Assembly: GCA_934376945.1 (NCBI GenBank)
Contig: CAKRPI010000012.1
Coordinates: 1-31,674, forward strand
Origin: an uncultured Lachnospiraceae bacterium
GTDB taxonomy: Bacteria > Bacillota > Clostridia > Lachnospirales > Lachnospiraceae
Direction: 5' to 3'
Length of the DNA: 31,674 nt
The position numbers were made by a program, and so were the translations under genes. Positions 25,101 to 31,674 of the stretch are shown one piece after another (within the stretch, counting starts at the first letter, position 1; the number at the start of each line of letters is the position of its first letter). Under the pieces are notes generated by a model. The model did no database searches. It was not told the DNA's origin and was given only the letters and a program-made list of their open reading frames with translations.

Positions 25101-26011
25101 AGAGAGAGGATGGTCCGAGCGCTTATTTCGTCGCTGCAAAAGACGGCGGAAAGAATGAAAACGGTATTTACCATACTGATAAAGTATATGTGTGCAAAAA
25201 TAAGATCGCGAAACCGCGCGTGTTTATTCCGGTATTTCCGGGTACCAACTGTGAGTATGACAGTACAAAGGCTTTTGAACGTGCCGGCGCAGAGGTAGAA
25301 GTAAAAGTATTCCGTAATCTGACAGCAGAGGATATCCGTGAGTCTGTGGATGAGTTTGAAAAGTCAATCAGCCAGGCACAGATCATTATGTTCCCGGGCG
25401 GATTTTCCGCTGGTGATGAACCGGACGGATCAGCAAAATTCTTTGCAACTGCCTTCCAGAATGCGAAGCTGAAAGAAGCGGTTATGAAGCTGCTTAATGA
25501 GCGGGACGGACTGGCACTTGGTGTCTGCAACGGATTTCAGGCGCTGATTAAGCTCGGACTTGTGCCGGGTGGTGAAATTACCGGACAGAATGAAAATTCT
25601 CCGACGCTGACTTTTAACACGATCGGACGTCATATTTCAAAGATGGTTTATACAAAGGTAGTCAGCAACAAGTCTCCGTGGCTGGCAGGTGCGCAAACGG
25701 GAGGCGTTTACGTGAATCCGGCATCTCATGGGGAAGGACGTTTTGTTGCAAATAAGGAGTGGCTGCTGAAGCTGTTTGAAAACGGACAGGTGGCAACGCA
25801 GTACTGTGATCCGGAAGGAAATGTGAATGTCGGAGATGAAGAGTGGAATGTAAACGGCTCTTATCTTGCAATCGAGGGAATTACAAGTCCGGACGGAAGA
25901 GTTCTTGGAAAGATGGCACATTCTGAGCGCCGTGGCGAAGCTGTAGCCATTAATATTTACGGAGAGCAGGATATGAAGATCTTTGAGTCGGGAGTAGCAT
26001 ATTTTAAATAA
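22181..26011 (+). CDS. purL: Phosphoribosylformylglycinamidine synthase, single-chain clostridial type
   Basis: Enzyme of 1276 residues for the fourth step of purine synthesis, the ATP- and glutamine-dependent conversion of FGAR to FGAM. One chain holds the PurS-like N-terminus, two AIRS-type halves and a C-terminal glutaminase. Visible blocks are the substrate motif ETHNHPTEIEPFGGAATCLG (from about residue 325), GGATGSSKVHTEAS and GGKDSMSGTFNEID. The glutaminase nucleophile is Cys1116 in LGVCNGFQAL. The glutaminase HGEGRF and MAHSERR motifs follow. The ATG has GGGAGG upstream. No other purine gene is adjacent. The stop codon shares one base with the start of the next CapA-family gene (TAATG). 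Confidence 0.97.
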   Translation: MSKVRRIYVEKKDQFAVAARGLEHEVKSYLGIKGLEKVRILIRYDIENISDEVYKRACHSVFSEPPVDVLYEEQFPVADDEKSFAVEFLPGQFDQRADSAVQCVKFLREDEEPIIRSATVYVVKGAVSEEELDAVKNHCINPVDSRETGFAKPETLVTEFQEPADVITFEGFAAMEEAPLKELYASLNLAMTFKDFLHIQNYFKNEEKRDPSMTEIRVLDTYWSDHCRHTTFSTELKQVAFDDGYYKKPIEDTYRQYLADHSEIFKGREDKFVCLMDLALMAMRKLKKEGKLQDQEESDEINACSIVVPVEVDGVTEEWLVNFKNETHNHPTEIEPFGGAATCLGGAIRDPLSGRTYVYQAMRVTGAADPTVSVKNTLKGKLPQKKLVRDAAHGYSSYGNQIGLATGYVKEIYHPDYVAKRMEIGAVMGAAPRRAVIRENSDPGDIIILLGGRTGRDGIGGATGSSKVHTEASIEVCGAEVQKGNAPTERKIQRLFRREEVSRLIKKCNDFGAGGVSVAIGELAEGLHIYLDKVPKKYAGLDGTELAISESQERMAVVVDPGNVDEFMKYAAEENLEAVQVAVVTKEPRLVLIWREKEIVNISRAFLDTNGAHQETSVEVEMPSETEKYFVRKEVADVREKWLETLADLNCCSQKGLVEMFDSSIGAGSVLMPYGGKYQLTETQAMVAKLPVLEGKCDTVTMMSYGFDPYLSSWSPYHGAVYAVLESVARIVANGGDYRRIRFTFQEYFRRMTEDPKRWSQPFAALLGAYSAQLGFGLPSIGGKDSMSGTFNEIDVPPTLVSFAVDIAKERDIVTPELKKAGSKLVLMKVEKDAYDLPVYSQVMDLYEKFHENVQAGRILSAYALDGKGLVASLSKMAFGNGLGFKIEHNVDERDLFTAGFGDIVAEVPSEAVGMLAGTYTVVGEVTEDGAFTYRDVNISAEEALNTWKGTLERVFKTESGIPTVGGGLDLDGQREDGPSAYFVAAKDGGKNENGIYHTDKVYVCKNKIAKPRVFIPVFPGTNCEYDSTKAFERAGAEVEVKVFRNLTAEDIRESVDEFEKSISQAQIIMFPGGFSAGDEPDGSAKFFATAFQNAKLKEAVMKLLNERDGLALGVCNGFQALIKLGLVPGGEITGQNENSPTLTFNTIGRHISKMVYTKVVSNKSPWLAGAQTGGVYVNPASHGEGRFVANKEWLLKLFENGQVATQYCDPEGNVNVGDEEWNVNGSYLAIEGITSPDGRVLGKMAHSERRGEAVAINIYGEQDMKIFESGVAYFK

Positions 26012-29001
26012 TGAATAGAAATAGGTTAAAGGCAGATAATGCCGAACAGTTGGCAGAGATTATAAAAGCAATCCAGCGTGGGGAAGAACCAACGCAGGAA
26101 AGTATCCGAAGAAACACGGAGAGTGCGCCTATGGCGGACTCTCCGATGTCAGGTTCAGAGGAAGCTGATACAGAAAAGACCGCAGCGAAAGAGTTGTCTG
26201 AAGAATCCGGACCGTCTAAGTGGCAGAGAGCGGAAGATACGCCTGAATCAAGGAAAAGGGATTCGCAGGAACCGGAAGATACGGATGAATCAAGGAAAGA
26301 AGAGCCGCAGGAACCGGAAGAGGAGGAAGACTGGGAAGGTATTTCTCCAAAGGAATTTGTGCAGAATGTGAGCGGATGGATACAGAAAATCCGGGGTTCT
26401 CTTCAGAAAAAGAAATCACAAAAAATCAAAACAAAGGGAACGGGAGAAACAGACCGCTTACAAAAGACGGCGGAAGACAATGAAGAAGCATACGTTCCAT
26501 TGAATGTGATGCCGCAGGATGCGCGCAAAGAGAAGGAAGAAAAGGCTGCGGAAGAGGATTTTGAAAATGAAGTCCAAAAGGGGACGGAAGAAGAGTCCGA
26601 AAAGCAAATTCAGACGGCAGAGGATAATGATTTCCGTTTGGAGGATGAATTTGATGATTTTGGCACAGGGCTTCTGGGACGAAAGAGAGTCCGGCTGACA
26701 GATACGATGGAGGAAAACGAGCGTTTTCGACCTTCAAAGAGGATGCTCCGGAAAACAGAGGATCCAGATGAAACGGGCGATTCTGAAGAGAACGAAGGAG
26801 TTGCAGCGGCAGAGCCGGAGAAAAAAACGGAAATAAAAGCAAATCCTGAATCAGAAGAAAAACCGAAACGGAAAGCGATGTGGGCGTTCAGAAAAAAACA
26901 GAACGCGAAAGCAAAGCCAGAATCAGAAGAGAAAATAGAACAGGAAACAAGGCCGGAATCAGAAGAAAAAACGGAACAGGAAGCAAAGCCGGAATCAGAA
27001 GAGAAAATGGAACAGGAAGCAAAGCCGGAATCAGAAGAGAAAACGGAACAGGAAGCAAAGCCGGAATCAGAAGAAGAAACGAAGCCGGAAGAAACGCTTG
27101 TGGTCGGAGAAAACCAGAAGAAGCCGGATGAAACTCCGAAATCCGGAAGAAATAATTTCGGAAGACGTTTTCTTGGGCAACTGCAGGAACACGGGCTTGG
27201 CTTGCGTGAAATCGGCATGATTCTGGCAGGGGTGATTCTGGCAGTGCTGGTCGTTGTACTGGTCGGAAAGACGATTGCCGGGATGGTTTCTGATTCACAG
27301 AAAAGTGAAAATGTGACTGCTGACAAGGGACTGCGTGTTACGGTTGAGGATGAGCCGACCAGCTGGAGCAGTCGATGGCCTGTAAAGCTGAAATTTAAGG
27401 CTTCCGGTGCGACAGTCACAGGCATCCGGATCAACGGTACGGAATGCACCGCAGATAATCAGGGACTTGTGACGTATGAGGCTGACAGCTGGCAGCTGAC
27501 AGCGGAGGTGGATACTGATCAGGGAGAAACGCTGCAGGCGAAAATAGAAATTCCGATGCTGGACGGCGAGGCGCCGGTTGTTCACGCAGTAAGAAAGCAG
27601 GATAAAATTGAACTCACGGCAGCGGATGCACGTTCTACGGTAACCGGGATTTATTATGCGGTAATAGATGCGGCAGCGCTCATGAATATACCGGAGTATC
27701 AGAAGTACAGTAGTCCGATCGCATATGAAGAAAACAAGAGATATTATTTTTATGCAGAGGATGCGGCCGGAAACTGCAGCGTACCGATTGTGACCAGCAT
27801 GGAAACGGCTGAAAAGCTCGTGCTGAATCAGGAAGCAATCCATTTGTATCCGAACGGAAGCGCAGAGTTGACAGCAGAAGCATATCCGGAGGGTGCACTT
27901 CTTGAAAATCTGCGTTATGAGAGTATGAATCCGGAACTTTTTTCAGTAAATGAAAAAGGAATGGTGACTGCGCTTGGTGAGGGAACCGGAAGCATCAAGG
28001 TCAGTGCGGATGGCGTGGCGGATGCAGTCTGTACTGTGACGGTATCGGATACGAAGACTGTGACAGTCAGCACACTTGGAGACTGTACGCTTGGAACAGA
28101 TGCATATTTCAGTACAGTTAACAGTTTTAATGCATATGACACAGCAAATGGCCATGATTACTTTTTTGCAAATGTGAAATCAATTCTGGAAGAGGATGAT
28201 GTTACGTTCGCAAATCTGGAAGGAACGTTTACAACCTCAGACGAAAGAGCAGATAAGCAATATGCATTTAAGGGAGATCCGGATTATACGGAAATTCTGA
28301 CAGATGGTTCCGTTGAGGTCGTAACGCTTGCAAATAATCACAGTGGTGATTACGGTGAACAGGGACTTGCTGATACGAAGGCGGCACTGGAGAGTGCCGG
28401 GATTGATTATTGTATCGGCGATACAATTGCATGGAAAGAGATCAATGGCATCAGAATTGCTTTTATTGGCATTTTTGTTAATTATGGAACGGATGACAGT
28501 GAAAATCAGCTTCGGGCAGATATCGAGACGGCCCAAAAACAGGGAGCAGAGCTGATTATCACGGCTTTTCACTGGGGAAGTGAGAAGGCGACGCAGCCGG
28601 ATGAGACACAGCAGTCTTTAGCACATACGGCGATAGACTGTGGGGCAGATCTGGTAGTCGGACATCACCCGCATGTATTGCAGGGAATCGAACAGTATCA
28701 GGGGAAATACATTGTATACAGCCTTGGCAATTTCTGCTTTGGCGGAAACAGTAATCCTTCAGATATGGATACCATGATCTTCAGGCAGACATTCACGATT
28801 TCATCAGAAGGAACAGAAGAGAACAGTAAGGCAACGGTTATTCCGTGCAGCATTTCATCCGATGCAGGATATAATAATTATCAGCCTACCCCGGCAGAAG
28901 GAGAGGCTGCAACTGCGATTATTGAACGACTCAATGAGTACAGTGCATCGTACGGTGTGACCGTGGCGGAAGACGGAAGTGTAAGCAAAAGCGGATCCTG
29001 A
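26011..29001 (+). CDS. Large CapA-family protein with acidic repeat N-terminus, membrane helix and Ig-like domain
   Basis: Protein of 996 residues. Residues 1-400 are highly charged and low in complexity, presumably cytoplasmic, and include five 12-residue repeats like KPESEEKTEQEA (302-361). One membrane helix lies at about 402-423. Outside it are a beta-rich region, a Big_2-like immunoglobulin domain (about 605-680) and a CapA domain (about 686-960). The metal-type motifs of the family are all kept: LGDCTLG with Asp691, LANNH (773-777), FHWG (853-856) and GHHPH (884-888). CapA homologues are tied to poly-gamma-glutamate or cell-surface functions, but the reaction is unproven. There is no clear ribosome site, and translation probably depends on reinitiation at the TAATG overlap with purL. 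Confidence 0.88.
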   Translation: MNRNRLKADNAEQLAEIIKAIQRGEEPTQESIRRNTESAPMADSPMSGSEEADTEKTAAKELSEESGPSKWQRAEDTPESRKRDSQEPEDTDESRKEEPQEPEEEEDWEGISPKEFVQNVSGWIQKIRGSLQKKKSQKIKTKGTGETDRLQKTAEDNEEAYVPLNVMPQDARKEKEEKAAEEDFENEVQKGTEEESEKQIQTAEDNDFRLEDEFDDFGTGLLGRKRVRLTDTMEENERFRPSKRMLRKTEDPDETGDSEENEGVAAAEPEKKTEIKANPESEEKPKRKAMWAFRKKQNAKAKPESEEKIEQETRPESEEKTEQEAKPESEEKMEQEAKPESEEKTEQEAKPESEEETKPEETLVVGENQKKPDETPKSGRNNFGRRFLGQLQEHGLGLREIGMILAGVILAVLVVVLVGKTIAGMVSDSQKSENVTADKGLRVTVEDEPTSWSSRWPVKLKFKASGATVTGIRINGTECTADNQGLVTYEADSWQLTAEVDTDQGETLQAKIEIPMLDGEAPVVHAVRKQDKIELTAADARSTVTGIYYAVIDAAALMNIPEYQKYSSPIAYEENKRYYFYAEDAAGNCSVPIVTSMETAEKLVLNQEAIHLYPNGSAELTAEAYPEGALLENLRYESMNPELFSVNEKGMVTALGEGTGSIKVSADGVADAVCTVTVSDTKTVTVSTLGDCTLGTDAYFSTVNSFNAYDTANGHDYFFANVKSILEEDDVTFANLEGTFTTSDERADKQYAFKGDPDYTEILTDGSVEVVTLANNHSGDYGEQGLADTKAALESAGIDYCIGDTIAWKEINGIRIAFIGIFVNYGTDDSENQLRADIETAQKQGAELIITAFHWGSEKATQPDETQQSLAHTAIDCGADLVVGHHPHVLQGIEQYQGKYIVYSLGNFCFGGNSNPSDMDTMIFRQTFTISSEGTEENSKATVIPCSISSDAGYNNYQPTPAEGEAATAIIERLNEYSASYGVTVAEDGSVSKSGS
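26914..27093 (+). repeat. 36-bp in-frame tandem repeat within the CapA-family gene
   Basis: Five units of 36 bases start at 26914, 26950, 26986, 27022 and 27058 and encode variants of KPESEEKTEQEA. Units 3 and 4 are nearly identical, and the fifth diverges in its second half. A weaker related word precedes the array at about residue 278. Confidence 0.92.
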
Positions 29002-29061
29002 AGGTCCGCTGCACCGCGTGCAATTGTAAATACAGGTTTACTGACTGTCAGGCAGAAAAAG

Positions 29062-29104
29062 CAGAGGATATGACACATGCTGTGTCGTATTCTCTGTTTT
29101 TCTT
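29062..29104 (+). terminator. Intrinsic terminator after the CapA-family gene
   Basis: CAGAG (29062-29066) and TGACACA pair with TGTGTCG and CTCTG (29092-29096) around a 3-base loop, giving a long near-perfect stem followed by a T-rich run. Confidence 0.85.
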
Positions 29105-29241
29105 TGGAAAGTGAGTCAAAAAGCAGAAAAACTGAAGAATCTGGAGAACACAAAAAAGCCCCGCCCTTTACAGGAAAGAACGACACTTATTGTTTCAACG
29201 TGTTGTAAAAGAATTGTAGATATGATACACTCATCAAATGC

Positions 29242-29333
29242 GGCTGTATATCAGATGTGAGATATCTGATATAGCTGCCGGCAGAAGTATCGGGATGCAC
29301 AGAAGAACAGGACATGCTTTGGATATGTGCATC
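29242..29333 (+). promoter_or_regulatory. Two hairpins in the leader of the RAYT-like gene
   Basis: The first hairpin (29242-29279) has TATATCAGAT paired with ATCTGATATA and is extended outward by GGC and GCC. The second has GATGCAC (29294-29300) paired with GTGCATC (29327-29333). Neither is followed by a T-run. They fill most of the gap between the terminator at 29062-29104 and the start codon at 29384. Confidence 0.65.
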
Positions 29334-29383
29334 TCGCAGCAGAAATGTCGGAGCATTAAAAAAGCTGCAGGGGGGAGAAGAGT

Positions 29384-29920
29384 ATGTCAGATATTTGGTG
29401 TTATGAATTAAAGGGGGCAAAATACCTGCTCGCAGATGAACGGAACAAAAAACATCTTTTGGATCAGGTACTTGGGATGCACGAAAGGAAGAACTGGCGG
29501 GTATACGTGTTCTGTTTAACCGATGAGAGTGCATATGTAATTACTGATACAGGCGGCGACGGTACGCTGAAGGAAGAAATAGAGCAAAGCCTTGTCTGTT
29601 TTTTCAGAAGGTATGAAGGGTATCTGCCGCAAGGAGGTCAGCGGTCTTTGAATCTGTCTGAAAGATGGAGGATTACAGAAACCGCAGATCTGATGGAGGC
29701 ATGCAGAGAAATTCATTGTCTTCCGGTGAGGCTTGGATATGTACACAAGCCAGGCGATTACTGGTGGAGCAGTTATTGCATGTACTGTGGCGGATATGCC
29801 TGGCCGGCGGTAGACTGCTGTGTTCTTCTGAAGTTTTTTAGTGAGGAGCCTGAAAAAGCTTTCGTAAAATTTCGCAGATTTCACAGAAAACAAACAAGTA
29901 TTTTAAATAATAACGAATAA
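29384..29920 (+). CDS. RAYT-type (Y1_Tnp, IS200-like) transposase homologue without catalytic residues
   Basis: Protein of 178 residues related to REP-associated tyrosine transposases. The late block REIHCLPVRLGYVHKPGDYW with WSSY after it (108-131) matches the family pattern RYIHLNPV...P.DY.WSSY. Aligned without gaps, the strand that should end in the metal-binding NHxH motif reads CLTDESAYVIT (44-54), so both histidines are replaced by Ser49 and Tyr51. The catalytic tyrosine of the KRY-type motif appears as Trp95 (SERWRIT). The frame is intact, has a strong ribosome site (GGGGGAG) and no flanking transposon ends. It thus looks like a retained DNA- or RNA-hairpin-binding protein rather than an active transposase (inference). 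I cannot name a function. Confidence 0.75.
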   Translation: MSDIWCYELKGAKYLLADERNKKHLLDQVLGMHERKNWRVYVFCLTDESAYVITDTGGDGTLKEEIEQSLVCFFRRYEGYLPQGGQRSLNLSERWRITETADLMEACREIHCLPVRLGYVHKPGDYWWSSYCMYCGGYAWPAVDCCVLLKFFSEEPEKAFVKFRRFHRKQTSILNNNE

Positions 29921-29973
29921 AAAATAAAAACATAACGTAAATCAGATAAAATTCTTAAAAAAATCGAAAGCCT

Positions 29974-30002
29974 GTGACAAAGCAAAAAAAACATGCTAGA
30001 AT
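29974..30002 (+). promoter_or_regulatory. Promoter of the lipoprotein gene
   Basis: GTGACA (29974-29979), exactly 17 bases, then an extended -10, TGC-TAGAAT (29994-30002). Confidence 0.7.
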
Positions 30003-30044
30003 GAACGCGCAAATCAGAAAGTGGAGAGGAGCGTGAAAAGTCAA

Positions 30045-30695
30045 ATGAAAAAAACAGTTATCGCAGGTATGGGACTTGTTTTGGCAGGTGCATTGATGCT
30101 TGGCGGATGTTCGTCGGGTGATTCAAAGAATAGTACCTCTGTAACAGAATCCCAAAAGAGTAATGCGAAGGAAGCGGATGCTTCGAAAGAAACCGCAAAG
30201 CAGGAGACAGAAGGAGCACAGAAAAATACAGGGGATCTGACAGCCGGAACGGCCGGTGATTCAGACAACGGACAGACATCAGAAAGCAAAGAGACAAATG
30301 TGACTGTGGATACAAAGGATCCTGACGAACAAAATACGGAAACACAGAATCAGGAAACACAGGATCAGGAAACACCTGACGTGCAGGAGTTGGAGACACA
30401 GACAGAAGAAGAGTCAAACACACAGGATGAATTTGTTTCAGGCACTTACGTTGGAGACGGAGAGAGCATCACGATCAGTGAAATGACAGATGGAACGCTT
30501 ACTTTTTCCTTTGAGCAGGCAGGTATTACCGGTACCGCCAAGTGGAATGGCAATGCAGCGGTTTATTCCGGTGACGATGGCCATCAGATTGAGTTTCAAC
30601 AGGATGACACAATTCTTACGGTTACCGTGACAGGGGAGCAGGGAGAAGAGAGCGATTCACCGCTGGCTGGTAGCTATGTAAAAGAGGCTGACTGA
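30045..30695 (+). CDS. Lipoprotein with Thr/Gln/Glu-rich linker, unknown function
   Basis: Protein of 216 residues that I do not recognise. A signal peptide with a lipobox (LMLGGC, lipidated Cys at about 22) predicts anchoring on the outer face of the membrane. A low-complexity linker follows (about 24-130), rich in Ser, Thr, Glu and Gln, with Glu-Thr-Gln-containing repeats. The last 80 residues are predicted beta-rich (GTYVGDGESITISEM, then LTFSFEQAGITGTAKW) and resemble small beta-barrel surface domains. The ATG at 30045 is chosen because it starts a canonical signal peptide. GAGAGGAG lies 13 bases upstream, a little far. GTG codons at 30021 and 30033 are alternatives. It has its own promoter. 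Confidence 0.8.
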   Translation: MKKTVIAGMGLVLAGALMLGGCSSGDSKNSTSVTESQKSNAKEADASKETAKQETEGAQKNTGDLTAGTAGDSDNGQTSESKETNVTVDTKDPDEQNTETQNQETQDQETPDVQELETQTEEESNTQDEFVSGTYVGDGESITISEMTDGTLTFSFEQAGITGTAKWNGNAAVYSGDDGHQIEFQQDDTILTVTVTGEQGEESDSPLAGSYVKEAD

Positions 30696-30705
30696 AAAAA
30701 GAAAA

Positions 30706-30720
30706 CCGTCATTCTGACGG
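30706..30720 (-). terminator. Hairpin with T-run on the minus strand only
   Basis: CCGTCA-TTC-TGACGG (30706-30720) is preceded by an A-rich run on the plus strand. It therefore looks like an intrinsic terminator when read on the minus strand. No minus-strand gene is seen to its right in this window. Confidence 0.4.
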
Positions 30721-30762
30721 GAGAAGACGTTGAAATATGCACTTTTTTCAACGAAAATAGCG

Positions 30763-30791
30763 TTGCGGACTGAAATGAAAAATGCTATCAT
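30763..30791 (+). promoter_or_regulatory. Promoter of the PAP2 gene
   Basis: TTGCGG (30763-30768), exactly 17 bases, then an extended -10, TGC-TATCAT (30783-30791). A leader of about 42 bases follows. Confidence 0.7.
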
Positions 30792-30839
30792 AGCAGGCGG
30801 TAAAGCAAAGAAACCGTTGTACTGATTGGAGAGGACAGT

Positions 30840-31532
30840 ATGAGCGAAAAAGTGGAAAATATAAAGAAATGGTTTAAAAAGTATCCGTATGCAATCGCGA
30901 TTCTGTATATGATGTTCTATCTGAGTGTGTTTTCCTGGCTGGAAAAGAACGTTGTACCAAAGTATATTATACATTGTAAACTGGATGAGATGATTCCGTT
31001 TTGCGAAGCATTTATCATCCCATATGTGAGCTGGTTTGTTTACGTTCCGGCTGCATTTATCTGGTTTAAACACAGAGGCTGGGAAGACTATAAGAAGCTG
31101 TGTCTGATGGTATTTACCGGACTTACGATCTGTCTCGGTATTTATTTTGTATTTCCGACCGGATTGAATCTCAGGCTTGCGCAGAATCCTCATGAAACGG
31201 GCTTCCTTTATAATATGGTTCATTTGCTCAGAGCTATCGATACGCCGACGAATGTCTGTCCGTCCATTCACGTGATGAATACGGTCATGATTTTCCAGGC
31301 AGTCTGCAGTCTGGATCATTTAAAGAACAGAAAGCTGACGATTGCAGTTCATTTTGTGATCATGGTTCTGATCTGTGCATCAACGGTACTGCTCGACCAG
31401 CATTCCGTGATTGATGTAATCTGTGGTATTATGATGAGTGTTTTGATCCATGGATGCGTCTATAAAGTGGAGTGGAATGAGGCACTTACACTGAAAAAAA
31501 CAGTTCAAAAAAAATTTTCGGAAAATGCTTGA
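30840..31532 (+). CDS. PAP2-family membrane phosphatase
   Basis: Integral membrane protein of 230 residues with about six helices. The phosphatase motifs are present in the form typical of the inositol-phosphorylceramide-synthase-like branch: CPSIHV (140-145) and STVLLDQHSVID (181-192), with His144, His188 and Asp192 as expected catalytic residues. The first motif (KxxxxxxRP) is not obvious. It probably acts on a lipid phosphate such as phosphatidylglycerol phosphate or an isoprenoid diphosphate (inference). The ATG has GGAGAGGA upstream. It has its own promoter. Its stop codon lies inside the -35 box of the following tRNA promoter. Confidence 0.87.
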   Translation: MSEKVENIKKWFKKYPYAIAILYMMFYLSVFSWLEKNVVPKYIIHCKLDEMIPFCEAFIIPYVSWFVYVPAAFIWFKHRGWEDYKKLCLMVFTGLTICLGIYFVFPTGLNLRLAQNPHETGFLYNMVHLLRAIDTPTNVCPSIHVMNTVMIFQAVCSLDHLKNRKLTIAVHFVIMVLICASTVLLDQHSVIDVICGIMMSVLIHGCVYKVEWNEALTLKKTVQKKFSENA

Positions 31533-31557
31533 CAATTGCTACAATTCATATTATAAT
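31529..31557 (+). promoter_or_regulatory. Consensus sigma-A promoter for tRNA-Val
   Basis: TTGACA (31529-31534), 17 bases, TATAAT (31552-31557), a perfect consensus promoter. The -35 overlaps the TGA stop of the PAP2 gene. Confidence 0.93.
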
Positions 31558-31560
31558 GAT

Positions 31561-31606
31561 GAAGCAAGTTGAGGGAAACGAAAAAACGAAACGAAAAGCT
31601 TGCTTC
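31561..31606 (+). other. Hairpin in the 5' leader of pre-tRNA-Val
   Basis: GAAGCAAG (31561-31568) pairs perfectly with CTTGCTTC (31599-31606). The loop of 30 bases is purine-rich. It lies between the promoter and the first base of the tRNA and would be removed by RNase P. Confidence 0.6.
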
Positions 31607-31610
31607 ACAT

Positions 31611-31674
31611 GGGGTCTTAGCTCAGCTGGGAGAGCATCTGCCTTACAAGCAGAGGGTCATAGGTTCGAGCCCTA
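31611..31674 (+). tRNA. tRNA-Val(UAC), cut by the window end
   Basis: The first 64 bases of a tRNA: acceptor 5' arm GGGGTCT, D arm GCTC/GAGC, anticodon arm TCTGC-CTTACAA-GCAGA with anticodon TAC, variable loop, and T arm starting TAGG-TTCGAGC-CCTA. The 3' acceptor strand and discriminator lie beyond the window. A tRNA operon may follow. Confidence 0.95.

Noticed and set aside
26610..27449. Antisense open frame of 279 residues over the large CapA-family gene
   Set aside because: It is a Ser/Phe-rich mirror of the purine-rich repeat codons, which rarely give stops in reverse. It has no ribosome site.
30657..31319. Antisense open frame of 220 residues over the PAP2 gene
   Set aside because: The PAP2 motifs and start signals are on the plus strand; the reverse product has no recognisable features.
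1..31674. CRISPR array, prophage or complete insertion sequence
   Set aside because: No regularly spaced repeats, phage genes, integrase or active transposase were found. The 13-bp and 36-bp arrays are contiguous, without spacers.

Overview
The window looks like a chromosomal stretch of a Gram-positive anaerobe of the class Clostridia, most likely family Lachnospiraceae (gut Blautia/Ruminococcus-like). Support comes from strong AGGAGG ribosome binding sites, many extended -10 promoters, a YesM/YesN two-component pair beside a sugar ABC transporter, the gdpP-rplI-dnaB gene order, the clostridial one-chain PurL, the radical-SAM/DUF4130 pair, DUF1858 and short ferredoxin genes. There is no phage, integrase, intact insertion sequence or CRISPR array. 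The assignment is inference from gene content.

Layout. 1-299 is AT-rich with no convincing gene. 300-2915 (minus) is a sensor kinase/AraC-type regulator operon, divergent from a carbohydrate ABC importer (3337-6558) made of two permeases and a solute-binding protein but no ATPase. A tandem repeat in the shared promoter region is a candidate regulator site. 7057-11757 holds a small alarmone synthetase and the gdpP-rplI-dnaB cluster, linking (p)ppGpp, c-di-AMP, ribosome and replication functions. 12056-13605 has a MerR-type regulator whose 3' end lies in a 13-bp tandem repeat, a bidirectional terminator, a 56-residue 2[4Fe-4S] ferredoxin (minus) and a DUF1858 redox protein. 13691-16136 encodes a membrane-anchored CapA-like protein and a YrbG-type cation antiporter. 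16469-18841 is a radical-SAM/DUF4130 DNA-repair pair whose promoter carries two SOS-box-like palindromes. 18842-19446 has a 166-bp palindrome in front of an HPr-like protein that lacks the catalytic histidine. 19640-22027 is a nuclease-helicase fusion. 22181-29001 is purL, touching a second, much larger CapA-family gene. 29384-31532 has a RAYT-type transposase homologue without its catalytic residues, a lipoprotein and a PAP2 phosphatase. The window ends inside tRNA-Val(UAC).

How it fits together. Most genes are housekeeping or stress functions in short operons with readable promoters and terminators. The most unusual items are the apparently domesticated RAYT protein with a structured leader (29242-29920), the SOS-like control and sliding-clamp motif of the radical-SAM protein, the perfectly centred 166-bp palindrome upstream of a Crh-like HPr, the 13-bp minisatellite running through the end of the merR gene, and a pair of hairpin-bearing dispersed repeats at 6894 and 16303.
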